Part shown: positions 16,255 to 25,036 of the stretch, piece by piece | Numbering within the stretch: position 1 is the stretch's first letter | Layout of the letters: every line of letters starts with the position of its first letter | Assembly: GCA_017651425.1 (NCBI GenBank) | Contig: JAGCCZ010000005.1 | Location: forward strand, 33,034-97,033 | DNA from: Bacteroidales bacterium | Lineage (GTDB): Bacteria; Bacteroidota; Bacteroidia; Bacteroidales; WCHB1-69 | DNA: 64,000 nt | Direction of reading: 5' to 3' | Notes under the pieces: model-generated | Told to the model about the DNA's origin: nothing | Databases searched by the model: none | The model's input: the letters and a program-made list of their open reading frames with translations, nothing else | Position numbers and translations under genes: made by a program

Positions 16255-17013
16255 ATGATTATCACCCTCATCAGCGACTGGCGGCTGCGCGACCCATACG
16301 TGGCCATGCTCAAGGGACGGTTGCTCACCACCCATCCCGACGCAAACATCATCGACATCTCCCACCACATCGACTTTTTCAATGTGGCCCAGTCGGCTTT
16401 TATTATGAAAAACAGCTATCAGAACTTCCCAGAAGGATCAATACATCTGATGCTTACCAACACGGCCCACACCGCCACCGCTCCCGCCGTGGTGCTGGAA
16501 CATGACGGCCACTATTTCATCGGGCAGGACAATGGTGTCTTTTTCCTGATGTTCGGGATGAAGGGCCCCCTGCAGGGACAACGTCTGACCACCGTTCACG
16601 ACACCACGGTGGAAGGCATGTTCCATTTAGTGCAAGCCATCCACGACGGGAACCTCCATGAAGTCACTGAAGAATACCCTGAGTTCGAACGCGCGTTAGG
16701 GGCTGAGCCCATCCATATTGTGCCCCAAAGGAGCATCGAAGGCGAGATCGTTTATATTGACGCCGCTTTCAACGCCATCACCAACATTCCCACCGCCATG
16801 TTCAAGGAGGCGGTGCATGGTGGCACTTTTAAAATGACAGTTCATTCCAAAACAGAATGGAAAATCGAGAAATTCTTTGAACATTACTCCAAAACTGAAG
16901 GCATGTTCTTGACGAACAATGCGCTCCATCATATACAAATCTCCATGTATCAAGGAGAAGTGTCGCTGCTCGCATCCCTGAGCGTCGGCGACAAGGTGGA
17001 GATAGAATATTAG
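16255..17013 (+). CDS. SAM hydroxide adenosyltransferase (DUF62 family)
   Basis: This family hydrolyses S-adenosylmethionine to adenosine and methionine and is related to the fluorinase/chlorinase enzymes. The N-terminal MIITLISDW, the conserved DPYVAMLKG and IDISHHIDFFNV motifs, and an AIIxNIPT-like C-terminal segment (NAITNIPTAMF) support it. The length of 252 residues is usual. Its physiological role is unclear. The stop codon abuts the stop codon of the convergent S41 gene with no base between them (TAGCTA), so the transcripts must run into each other or end inside the other gene. Confidence 0.88.
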   Translation: MIITLISDWRLRDPYVAMLKGRLLTTHPDANIIDISHHIDFFNVAQSAFIMKNSYQNFPEGSIHLMLTNTAHTATAPAVVLEHDGHYFIGQDNGVFFLMFGMKGPLQGQRLTTVHDTTVEGMFHLVQAIHDGNLHEVTEEYPEFERALGAEPIHIVPQRSIEGEIVYIDAAFNAITNIPTAMFKEAVHGGTFKMTVHSKTEWKIEKFFEHYSKTEGMFLTNNALHHIQISMYQGEVSLLASLSVGDKVEIEY

Positions 17014-18603
17014 CTACTTCATCACTTCCAACGCCTTTTGAACCGTGTTATCCGTAGTGTTGATCACCGGATAAAAGGCCTCCTCGCCATAAAGGTTGCG
17101 TCCGATATAAGCCTTGGTCCAAATCTTAAGTTCCTTACGGTCCTTTGCGGTGAGCGTGGGGGCGTTATGCCCGCTGAGTTTTTTATAATAACCCAGCATT
17201 TCCGTCAGTTGGGCATCGCTAACTTGAAAATTGTCCACAAAAGCCTTGGCATTGGCATATTTTTTCTTTAGATCCGCCTTGTTTTGAGTGACATAGTGAA
17301 ATGCATATTGCACCAGGGCGGCCGTGTTCGCGACTTCGGAATAGCCAGGCGTCTCGTCGAGCCGCTGCAGAGGCACGAAATAGTCGGGCATGATGCCGCC
17401 ACCGCCATAGACAGTGCGTCCTCCAACAGTCTTATAGGCTTTTGATTTGTCAAGTTTGATGCTGTCCTCAGACTCCATCTCGCCGTTGATGATGCGTTGG
17501 TAGAGCTCTTCGTAGTAGGCCTCTGTGCCCTCTTTGTAGTCGCGTTGGATGCAGCGACCGCTGGGAGTGTGATAGCGCGCGGTGGTGAGACGGATGGTGG
17601 ACTCGTCGTTGAGGTTGAACTGCCGCTGCACCAAGCCTTTCCCGAAAGAGCGGCGTCCGATGACGTGGCCGCGGTCATTGTCCTGCACCGCTCCCGCCAC
17701 GATTTCGGAGGCGGATGCGCTGAAATCATCGATGAGGATAGCCACTTTACCCGTTTCGAAGTTGCCCCTACGGGTTGCAAAATAGACCTCCGGACGGACG
17801 TTCAGCCCTTCCACGGAGACAATTTTCCGCTTGTTGGCCAACAACTCGTCGCAGACACTGATGGCGGCATCGAGGAACCCGCCCGCGTTGCCGCGCAAAT
17901 CAACGATCAACTGCTGCATACCCTGCCCTTTCAGCTTCTGAAGCGCCTTGGCGAACTCCTCGGCCGTGGTGCTGCCAAACTCGTTGAGCTTGATGTAGCC
18001 CGTCTTCTTGTCCACCATATAGGCCACATCCACCGTGTACGTCGGAATCACATCGCGTTTGATGTCGTAAGTATAAACCTCATCGAACCCCGGCCGCAGC
18101 ACACCCACCTTGACATGCGTGCCCTTCTTGCCCCTCAACGCTTTGAAAACCTTCTCGTTGGAGGCGCCCACAAAGGACTTTCCATCCACTGTCACGATAC
18201 GGTCGCCGGCGCGCACGCCCGCCTTCTCGGATGGTCCTCCCGAGATTGTGGAAATAACCATCACCGTGTCGTTCATGATGTTGAACTGTATGCCGATGCC
18301 TTCAAAAGAGCCTTCCAACGCTTCCATCATGGCCTTGTTCTGCGCTGGGGTGGAATATGAAGAGTGCGGGTCAAGCCCTTGCAAGATGGCATTGATGGCA
18401 TTGTCGTAGATAGAATCCACATCGACGGAATCCACATAGTACTTGTCAATATAGTTCATCACTTCATTGAGTTTGTACAATTGCGGATTGGCAGGACTTA
18501 TCTTTTTGGATGGCAGAAAATTGACAGCCACAGATGCTCCTGCAAGGAAAGCAATCAACAAGTATAGGATAGGGGTGATGATCTCACGAAATTTTCCGTC
18601 CAT
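17014..18603 (-). CDS. S41 family C-terminal processing protease
   Basis: This periplasmic carboxyl-terminal protease has an N-terminal membrane anchor (about residues 8-28), a PDZ domain (SGGPSEKAGVRAGDRIVTVD, about 125-145) and a Ser-Lys catalytic domain with FSASASEIVAG and, about 25 residues on, SFGKGLVQ. The 529-residue length matches CtpA/Prc-like enzymes of Bacteroidota. It is the last gene of a minus-strand run and follows DAHP synthase by 18 nt. Substrates are not evident. Confidence 0.93.
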   Translation of the reverse strand: MDGKFREIITPILYLLIAFLAGASVAVNFLPSKKISPANPQLYKLNEVMNYIDKYYVDSVDVDSIYDNAINAILQGLDPHSSYSTPAQNKAMMEALEGSFEGIGIQFNIMNDTVMVISTISGGPSEKAGVRAGDRIVTVDGKSFVGASNEKVFKALRGKKGTHVKVGVLRPGFDEVYTYDIKRDVIPTYTVDVAYMVDKKTGYIKLNEFGSTTAEEFAKALQKLKGQGMQQLIVDLRGNAGGFLDAAISVCDELLANKRKIVSVEGLNVRPEVYFATRRGNFETGKVAILIDDFSASASEIVAGAVQDNDRGHVIGRRSFGKGLVQRQFNLNDESTIRLTTARYHTPSGRCIQRDYKEGTEAYYEELYQRIINGEMESEDSIKLDKSKAYKTVGGRTVYGGGGIMPDYFVPLQRLDETPGYSEVANTAALVQYAFHYVTQNKADLKKKYANAKAFVDNFQVSDAQLTEMLGYYKKLSGHNAPTLTAKDRKELKIWTKAYIGRNLYGEEAFYPVINTTDNTVQKALEVMK

Positions 18604-18621
18604 AATATCTTACGAGTGCGA

Positions 18622-19644
18622 TTATTGTTGTCTTTTAATGGAATTGATATGGAGCACTTCTAAAAATTGTTCTATAAACTCCTGGTATTGAATATCTTGA
18701 TCAGCTTTCAAATAACGTTTTCGAACCTGCGCCCATTGTTGGGGTTGCACCACGGGCAGATTGTTGTCGCGCTTGATGCGAGCAATTTCATCGACTATAT
18801 GGAAGCGCATGGACAAAAGCTCGCTGAGCTGGGTATCGACATTTTCGAGCAAGGCGCGTTGCTTGACAAGATCACGGTTGGGGACATTGGTCTTGAAACT
18901 CAGTGTTTCAACGAGTTCGGCCCACTGCCGCGGAGTGAGTTGCTGTTCGGCATCGCTGAGGGCCTGTTCGGGATGGGCATGGCACTCCATCATCAGACCG
19001 TCGAAGCCGTATGCAAGGGCTACTTGGGCAATTTGCGCAATCCAGCGGGTGTGTCCGCAGATGTGCGACGGATCGCAAAGAATCGGCAAATCGGGAAACT
19101 GGACCTTGAGTTCAATCGGGATTTCCCAGCGGGGGGCGTTGCGATACACATTTTCCGTGCTATCGGCAAAGCCACGGTGTACGGCCATCACCTTCGTCAC
19201 ACCGGCATGGAGAAAGCGCTCCACGTTGCCGGCCCAGAGCTTGAAGTCGGGCACCATCGGGTTCTTCACCAAAACAGTGACCGGATCGCCTTTCACTGCA
19301 TTGGCGATTTCCTGCACGGTCGCGGGGTTCACGCCGGTGCGGGCCCCGACCCAGAATGCGGAGATGCCATGCTTCCGGCACAACTCCACCTGGTGAGGCG
19401 TCATCACCTCCACACACACAGGGAAACCAAATTGACGCTGCACCTCAGCCAACCACGGAAGCGCCGCCTCGCCCATCCCCTCAAAGCTGTCGGGCCTGCT
19501 GCGCGGTTTCCACACACCCGCCCGGTATAATGCCAACTGCCAGCCATGCGCACGAACCTCCTCCTGCAACTGGGCGGCGGTGTCCAGCAGTTGACGCTCG
19601 CTTTCAGCGGCGCAAGGCCCGGCGATCAAAAGCTCAGAATTCAA
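18622..19644 (-). CDS. Bifunctional DAHP synthase / chorismate mutase
   Basis: Two shikimate-pathway activities are fused. Residues 1-240 form a KDO8P-synthase-like DAHP synthase (LIAGPCAAES, GARTGVNPATVQ, VLVKNPMVPDFKLW, LCDPSHICGHTRWI). The C-terminal 95 or so residues form an AroQ-type chorismate mutase (LLENVDTQLSELLSMRFHIV, IARIKRDNNLPVVQ). This arrangement is usual in Bacteroidota, where the mutase domain lets chorismate or prephenate feed back on the synthase. It lies 11 nt after the 1499-residue gene and 18 nt before the S41 protease gene. Confidence 0.94.
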   Translation of the reverse strand: MNSELLIAGPCAAESERQLLDTAAQLQEEVRAHGWQLALYRAGVWKPRSRPDSFEGMGEAALPWLAEVQRQFGFPVCVEVMTPHQVELCRKHGISAFWVGARTGVNPATVQEIANAVKGDPVTVLVKNPMVPDFKLWAGNVERFLHAGVTKVMAVHRGFADSTENVYRNAPRWEIPIELKVQFPDLPILCDPSHICGHTRWIAQIAQVALAYGFDGLMMECHAHPEQALSDAEQQLTPRQWAELVETLSFKTNVPNRDLVKQRALLENVDTQLSELLSMRFHIVDEIARIKRDNNLPVVQPQQWAQVRKRYLKADQDIQYQEFIEQFLEVLHINSIKRQQ

Positions 19645-19655
19645 AGTTCAAGATA

Positions 19656-22600
19656 TTAATCCTCATCCTGTTGTTCCTGCACCTCTTCCTCCTCTTCCTC
19701 CACATCGGTGAAGTAGTTCTTCACAAATTTGTTTTTCCAACCACGGTTGCCCAGTTTGTAGGAGAACGAAGGAAGACCGGCAGCATTGTCAGGAGCTAAC
19801 GAACGATTCTTCGGTTTAGTATTCTTGATGGCATTGTTGAAGTTCATGTCTGACGAGAAAGCGGAAACCACGTTGTTGTCAAACTGGAAATAATAAAAAT
19901 CGTTGCCCATCTCAAAATAGACATACAGTTTGTTACGTGAGCCGCGTTTCTCCACCACAATACGTCCCGGCACCATCTTGTAGAGCGTGCGCCCGCCGCA
20001 AATAATCAATGGCAGAGTTGTTTGCGACTTGAAAGTCGAGCGGTCCTTATCCCATACGAAGTCAATGTTGGAGAACATGAACTTCACCTGAAGCGCTTCG
20101 GGGAGACGGCGGTTGCTTCCAAGGGTGGCATTCCGCACATAACGCTCGTATTCCGTCTTGCCTAAAATGTCGTACAAGGCCTCATCATACGCCTCGTCCC
20201 CGGAGACATCCACAAACTCCAGCTCGATGTTGTTTTCCATCGCCTTGTGCATCATGCGCATACAGTCGTCGTTGAAGAAGAAGTTGATGGAAGTGGTGGC
20301 GAACATTTCAGCAGAATCGGCAGACATGTAGTTGATGATGGTACCATTCGTGTTGAAATCGACACGTCCCAACTTGGCACCGATGTCGATTTTACCCTTG
20401 CCGATGGAGACGCAGTCGTCGGTGCGCAAGGTGATGATGTTGCCACGGGCCGTCGAGTCGGTCAGCTTTTCCTTGGAGGCGGCGCGGAACTCGCGACTCT
20501 CCTTGTCGTATGTGATGTAGCCATAGACGGTGATGTAATCGGCGTCATTACGTTGGTGCTTGGCATGACCGAAGGCCGTATAGATGCGCCCTGTGACATT
20601 GGAGGAGGAGATGGAGACTTTGACAGGAAGCTCCTGCATGTCCTTGGTACGCTCGTGTATCTGTAACATGATGTTGTTGGGATCGACCTGTTGCAGGATT
20701 TTCATGCGTGCATGTTGCACGGTGTCGCACCCCGTACGGATCTCGACGCCGCCGAAATAGGAAAGGAACGGTTGGGTGCTGTGCAGCTCGGCACGCCCGT
20801 CGAATCCGAACTGGTCGCTGAATTGGAAATTCTTCTCCAAGGGAATCTTGGCGTCGCCGACAGTCTCCTTTATATGATATATGGTATCAAAATAGAGCGT
20901 CTGTTTCCGTTGCTCGGCATCAATGTAGTCGTAAAAGCCGTTGGCATAAAAACGGGTGACCGTCTGGATGCGAGTGTTGCAGTCGTAAAGCTCATGGTAC
21001 TTGTTCTCGCGGCCGGCGAGGATGCGCGACTGCTGCAATCGGTCCATGGCCGCCTTCTTTCGAATGACAACATCACCGTGCTTGGGCGTGACGGCAGCAT
21101 CACCCACATTGATATAGCGGACGCCGTGCGCATAGATGACATTCTGGGTAAAATCAAACTCCGCGCTCAAGGCACCGAAACGGTAGCCGACAGACGGGTC
21201 GGCGGCGAAAAGTTCATTGCCCGGCTCAGGGGCCATGTCCACCAAGTCGCGAATGGGCGTGTTGTCAATATCGACATCCTTGTGCGGATCATCCCACTGG
21301 AAACGCAGCAAGGTGGAGTCAATGGGATCCCAATAGAACTCGTGGGCGTTGGTCTTGATTTCATTTTTGACAAAATAGACCTCGGAGGCTTTGCCATTGG
21401 CCACAAAATGGCCTTTTCGGGTCTTGAAATCAACATGCGAGTTGTAGTTGTCGGTGGTGAAAGCAATGTTGTCGTTTCCGTTGCTGATATCGTAAATGCG
21501 CAAGTCTGACGTGTCAGCATTGACCTCGTGGTGTTTGAAGGCAAAGAGCTTGGAGGTAATGTCCGCGCGGTTGAACTTGAAGACCCCCGTGCCGTACATG
21601 CCATGCGGAGTGATTTTGGAATTGCCCACCAACTCTGTTTCCCCGAAGATGGCTATGGGATTTTTGCGGGAATGAATGAACATCTGGTCTTGATAAGGCT
21701 CCCAATGGAGATAGGCGTCATCCACAGCGGCAGGCGGAAATTCTGTGCCGGCAAGCTGCTCGTCCACGCGATGCTGGTCAGCGGAACCATTGGTGGAATC
21801 AAGGTAGAAGACCAAGCTGTCGGACACCGTGTGGGAGGTCACATAGTCAATCGTGCCCTTGCCTCTAAGTCCCATGTTGCTGAGGTCAATAACACCCTGA
21901 TAGTTTCCTTTGCCCTCATACATGGGCAAGCCCGAGGTCCTGTGTCGCATACCTAACGAGAAGTCAGGACGGACCTGCAAAGGCTCCGCTATGTCGGGAA
22001 AAATGCCGCCGGAGACCAATGCGCCCGTGAATTTCATGGAGTCAATCTCAAAGTTGTCAAGATTGACGATACGGAATTGGTCCACGGCATAGAAGAACCG
22101 GTTGCGGTCATAGACACCATTCAGCACATAGGGTTGGTCGTAGAAGACTTTGCCGCCTTTTCGGGCCTCGAAGATGGGATAGTCGGGATAGTCCACCATG
22201 CCGCTCTTGTTGCCGGGCACATCAATATACAGCGTGCCGGAGAGCTCCTCGATCTGGCTGCGCACACGCTGCAACTTGTAGTCGCCATACATGTCCATCG
22301 GACCATTTTTATCCTCAACATACATGATGAGCGTGTCAATGACATTCATGTCCACCAGGAAACGTTCATACTCAAAGCGGCAATTGTGGGTCACAAAATC
22401 AAACAAGCCGCCAATAACACGTCCGGAAAAGACCATGTCGCGGTTTTTCTTGACTGTCACCACCTCGTTCATGGGATAGACGTTCACAATCTGCGGGTCG
22501 CTGAGCACGAAAAACTCACAGCCCGTGATGCGCAGGTCATTGGTCAGCATGTCAAGCGAGGCATAATGGCTCTTGGATTCCAGACGAATGTAGTCGTAGT

Positions 22601-24155
22601 CCTTCTTTTTGACCTGATTGTTGAGATAACGGGAAATTTTACTGCGGTAGTGCAGTTGGTTGTTGTTGATGTCGTATTCAATAAAGCCGCGTGCGGCAAA
22701 GTCCACCATCATGGCCTTGATGTCCAAGGGCGGTTTATTGAACCACAAGATGACATCCTCAATGGTGACGGGCTCGTATCCGGCGCTGTTGAAAAGCTGC
22801 CAGAGCGTGTATAGCGGATTCACGTTGTTGTAACCCGCTATTTCGTGCATCACCGACTCGTCATAATAATTGTAAGACTCGAAAAAAGCGGAATGCTCAG
22901 CGGTTTGTCCCACGATGGGGCGGAATTCGATGCGCTTGTCGTTGGTGTTCCACTGCATGGATTCCACATATATGTCCAATTTGTGATAGGAGTCGAAGAA
23001 AGGGGAACGGCCCACACCCTGTTTGGGGCGGGAAATGAGGAGGTCTTTGGTCTCGTTGTCGTACTTGAAATTTGCAGCAGGATGGTAAATAGAGTCTTCT
23101 TCGAGGTAGATGCTCACCTTGGCATCCTCAGAAAGAAGGTTGGTGGGCTTGATGAGAAAGCTATGGGAAAGGGCCCGGATGATGATTTTGCCCTCATTGC
23201 GGATTGTGATGGAAGCCAGCGTGTCGCCCTCCGTGGAGCCGAAGATGGAGGCTCCGCGCAGTTCAAAACCACCCACATAGTCCACATCGGGGTAGAGATT
23301 GGGAATCGCCAACATACGGCTGTTGCTGACAAATCGCGGGTAGGCCGCCTTCTCCTCCGTTGTGGGCAAGGAAGCCTTGTACTCCACCCGCCCAATGATT
23401 GGGCCGCTGAAAAGTGCAGGATAGTGGAATGTGACATTTTCGGCTCTCACATGCGGGTAGCGCAGGTCTATTTCGTAATTACCGAGCTCGGCGCGCACAC
23501 TCAGGTCCAGTCCGGCGCGGTCCCAGAACACCTTGCCCCCCTTGGCGGCAAATTTCAGCCGTGCCGGGAAATAACGCCCGCTCACATCCATCACCTCAAA
23601 ACTGTCCTTCTTGGAGGAAGCCACCAAATTGATGTCCTTAAAGTCGAAATAGGGCTCCTGGTCAAATCCCATCTTGTCGGCATACCCCATGGCAATCCAG
23701 CGCACGTTGTCATCATCGTTAAGATAGTTTTTCTTGAAAAAAACTTCGTACAACTTCATTTTGTTCGGAAACTGTGTCTGCGTGTGAGTGGCATGATACT
23801 CGACAAACTGGTTCCAGACACCGATCTCGTCCGCAAAATCGCCGGCCGTGAAAGCCATATAGGCATGAATGAATGACTCCAACTGCGGGAAAGGACGGAA
23901 TTTGCGTTTCAGCAGCTTGTTGGCCTCTTCGATAAAAGCCTCCTGCGCATCGGGATTGATGCCCGTGGTCCAATATTCCGTAAACTCTTTCAAGAGGGCG
24001 TCGGCATCCTTCTGCCGGTCCTTGTTGACCGAAGACAAATACTCCTTCATCTCGGCGACAGTCAAGGCCGGGTCCCGAGAAAATGAAGTGAACCGCTGTG
24101 CGTTGACCATCAGCGTCAAGCACAGCAAAATCGGGAAAACAATGTATTTTTTCAT
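19656..24155 (-). CDS. Very large exported protein of unknown function (1499 residues)
   Basis: The start at 24155 yields a good Sec signal peptide (MKKYIVFPILLCLTLMVNAQ) and is only 2 nt after the prmA stop; the frame's earlier ATG at 24227 lies inside prmA. After an alpha-helical first 150 residues, the protein is almost entirely beta-rich, with many short IDx-KG-x-V/F strands, suggesting a solenoid or stacked jellyroll. It has no membrane helices, no recognisable enzyme motif, and no type IX sorting domain. It ends in an acidic tail (DVEEEEEEVQEQQDED). It is conserved-looking and co-transcribed with prmA. I cannot name its function; a periplasmic or outer-membrane-associated structural role is a guess. 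Confidence 0.8.
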   Translation of the reverse strand: MKKYIVFPILLCLTLMVNAQRFTSFSRDPALTVAEMKEYLSSVNKDRQKDADALLKEFTEYWTTGINPDAQEAFIEEANKLLKRKFRPFPQLESFIHAYMAFTAGDFADEIGVWNQFVEYHATHTQTQFPNKMKLYEVFFKKNYLNDDDNVRWIAMGYADKMGFDQEPYFDFKDINLVASSKKDSFEVMDVSGRYFPARLKFAAKGGKVFWDRAGLDLSVRAELGNYEIDLRYPHVRAENVTFHYPALFSGPIIGRVEYKASLPTTEEKAAYPRFVSNSRMLAIPNLYPDVDYVGGFELRGASIFGSTEGDTLASITIRNEGKIIIRALSHSFLIKPTNLLSEDAKVSIYLEEDSIYHPAANFKYDNETKDLLISRPKQGVGRSPFFDSYHKLDIYVESMQWNTNDKRIEFRPIVGQTAEHSAFFESYNYYDESVMHEIAGYNNVNPLYTLWQLFNSAGYEPVTIEDVILWFNKPPLDIKAMMVDFAARGFIEYDINNNQLHYRSKISRYLNNQVKKKDYDYIRLESKSHYASLDMLTNDLRITGCEFFVLSDPQIVNVYPMNEVVTVKKNRDMVFSGRVIGGLFDFVTHNCRFEYERFLVDMNVIDTLIMYVEDKNGPMDMYGDYKLQRVRSQIEELSGTLYIDVPGNKSGMVDYPDYPIFEARKGGKVFYDQPYVLNGVYDRNRFFYAVDQFRIVNLDNFEIDSMKFTGALVSGGIFPDIAEPLQVRPDFSLGMRHRTSGLPMYEGKGNYQGVIDLSNMGLRGKGTIDYVTSHTVSDSLVFYLDSTNGSADQHRVDEQLAGTEFPPAAVDDAYLHWEPYQDQMFIHSRKNPIAIFGETELVGNSKITPHGMYGTGVFKFNRADITSKLFAFKHHEVNADTSDLRIYDISNGNDNIAFTTDNYNSHVDFKTRKGHFVANGKASEVYFVKNEIKTNAHEFYWDPIDSTLLRFQWDDPHKDVDIDNTPIRDLVDMAPEPGNELFAADPSVGYRFGALSAEFDFTQNVIYAHGVRYINVGDAAVTPKHGDVVIRKKAAMDRLQQSRILAGRENKYHELYDCNTRIQTVTRFYANGFYDYIDAEQRKQTLYFDTIYHIKETVGDAKIPLEKNFQFSDQFGFDGRAELHSTQPFLSYFGGVEIRTGCDTVQHARMKILQQVDPNNIMLQIHERTKDMQELPVKVSISSSNVTGRIYTAFGHAKHQRNDADYITVYGYITYDKESREFRAASKEKLTDSTARGNIITLRTDDCVSIGKGKIDIGAKLGRVDFNTNGTIINYMSADSAEMFATTSINFFFNDDCMRMMHKAMENNIELEFVDVSGDEAYDEALYDILGKTEYERYVRNATLGSNRRLPEALQVKFMFSNIDFVWDKDRSTFKSQTTLPLIICGGRTLYKMVPGRIVVEKRGSRNKLYVYFEMGNDFYYFQFDNNVVSAFSSDMNFNNAIKNTKPKNRSLAPDNAAGLPSFSYKLGNRGWKNKFVKNYFTDVEEEEEEVQEQQDED

Positions 24156-24157
24156 AG

Positions 24158-25003
24158 TCAGACTTTGCTGAATTTTGCGGCTGCCCAATTGTCCATCACC
24201 CGATGGGAGTCGTACAGTATTCCACATTCCAAACAGCAGCGGCGCAGGATCTCAAGATCCCGTCCGTTGTAGAATCCGCTGATGAACAGCAGCCCGCCCT
24301 CTTTGAGGCATTTTGCATAAACCGGAATGTCGTTCATGAGGATGTTGCGGTTGATGTTGGCGAGAATGACATCGTACATCTGGTCTCCAAGCAAGGTGGC
24401 ATCGCCCAACTTGACCTCAATATCCTCGCAGTGATTGCGGGCGATGTTTTCGAGGCAGTTGCGGTAAGCCCACTCGTCATTGTCAATGGCGGTGACGGGG
24501 CGGGCACCGCATATATGCGCCAAGATTGCCAGCACACCCGTGCCGGACCCCATGTCCAGCACCGACTTGTTCAGCAAATTCGTCTCCATCACATATTCGG
24601 CCATTTGATACGTCGTGGCATGTTTGGCAGTGCCGAACGACATCTTGGGTTCGATGACAATGTCATATTCCATGCCAGGGCGTTCCGGGTGGAACGGAGC
24701 GCGCACATAGCAACGACCGTCAATGACCACGGGCGTGTAGTTGGATTCCCACTCTTGGTTCCAGTCACGATCAGGCATCTCCTGTGCGGACCAGGTAACC
24801 TGCACGTCGGGATAACCGTGGTTTTCAACCACCTCCCGAAGCGCCTCCTCGCTGTAGTCCTTGGTGGGCATATAACAAAGAAGCTCTCCTTCCTGCTCGC
24901 CCTCCATGAAACTGTCGCATCCGAGGTCGGCCATCATTGACGTGAAAACATCCACCCACGGGTCGGCGGGTGTGATGGTGAGTTTTATTTCTGTGTATTG
25001 CAT
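24158..25003 (-). CDS. prmA: Ribosomal protein L11 methyltransferase
   Basis: PrmA trimethylates ribosomal protein L11 using SAM. The N-terminal substrate domain is followed by a Rossmann methyltransferase with DMGSGTGVLAILA near residue 145 and the ANINRNIL segment in place of the usual catalytic-loop NPP-type motif, as in the family. At 281 residues it is full length. It lies 33 nt after the PepSY-like gene and 2 nt before the 1499-residue gene. Confidence 0.92.
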   Translation of the reverse strand: MQYTEIKLTITPADPWVDVFTSMMADLGCDSFMEGEQEGELLCYMPTKDYSEEALREVVENHGYPDVQVTWSAQEMPDRDWNQEWESNYTPVVIDGRCYVRAPFHPERPGMEYDIVIEPKMSFGTAKHATTYQMAEYVMETNLLNKSVLDMGSGTGVLAILAHICGARPVTAIDNDEWAYRNCLENIARNHCEDIEVKLGDATLLGDQMYDVILANINRNILMNDIPVYAKCLKEGGLLFISGFYNGRDLEILRRCCLECGILYDSHRVMDNWAAAKFSKV

Positions 25004-25036
25004 AGGTTTTTGGTTTCTTTGGTTTTTCGCTCCCCC

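Noticed and set aside
19645..19655. Possible fusion between the 1499-residue gene and DAHP synthase
   Set aside because: There is a clear stop and 11-nt gap; the DAHP synthase N-terminus (LLIAGPCAAES) starts normally.
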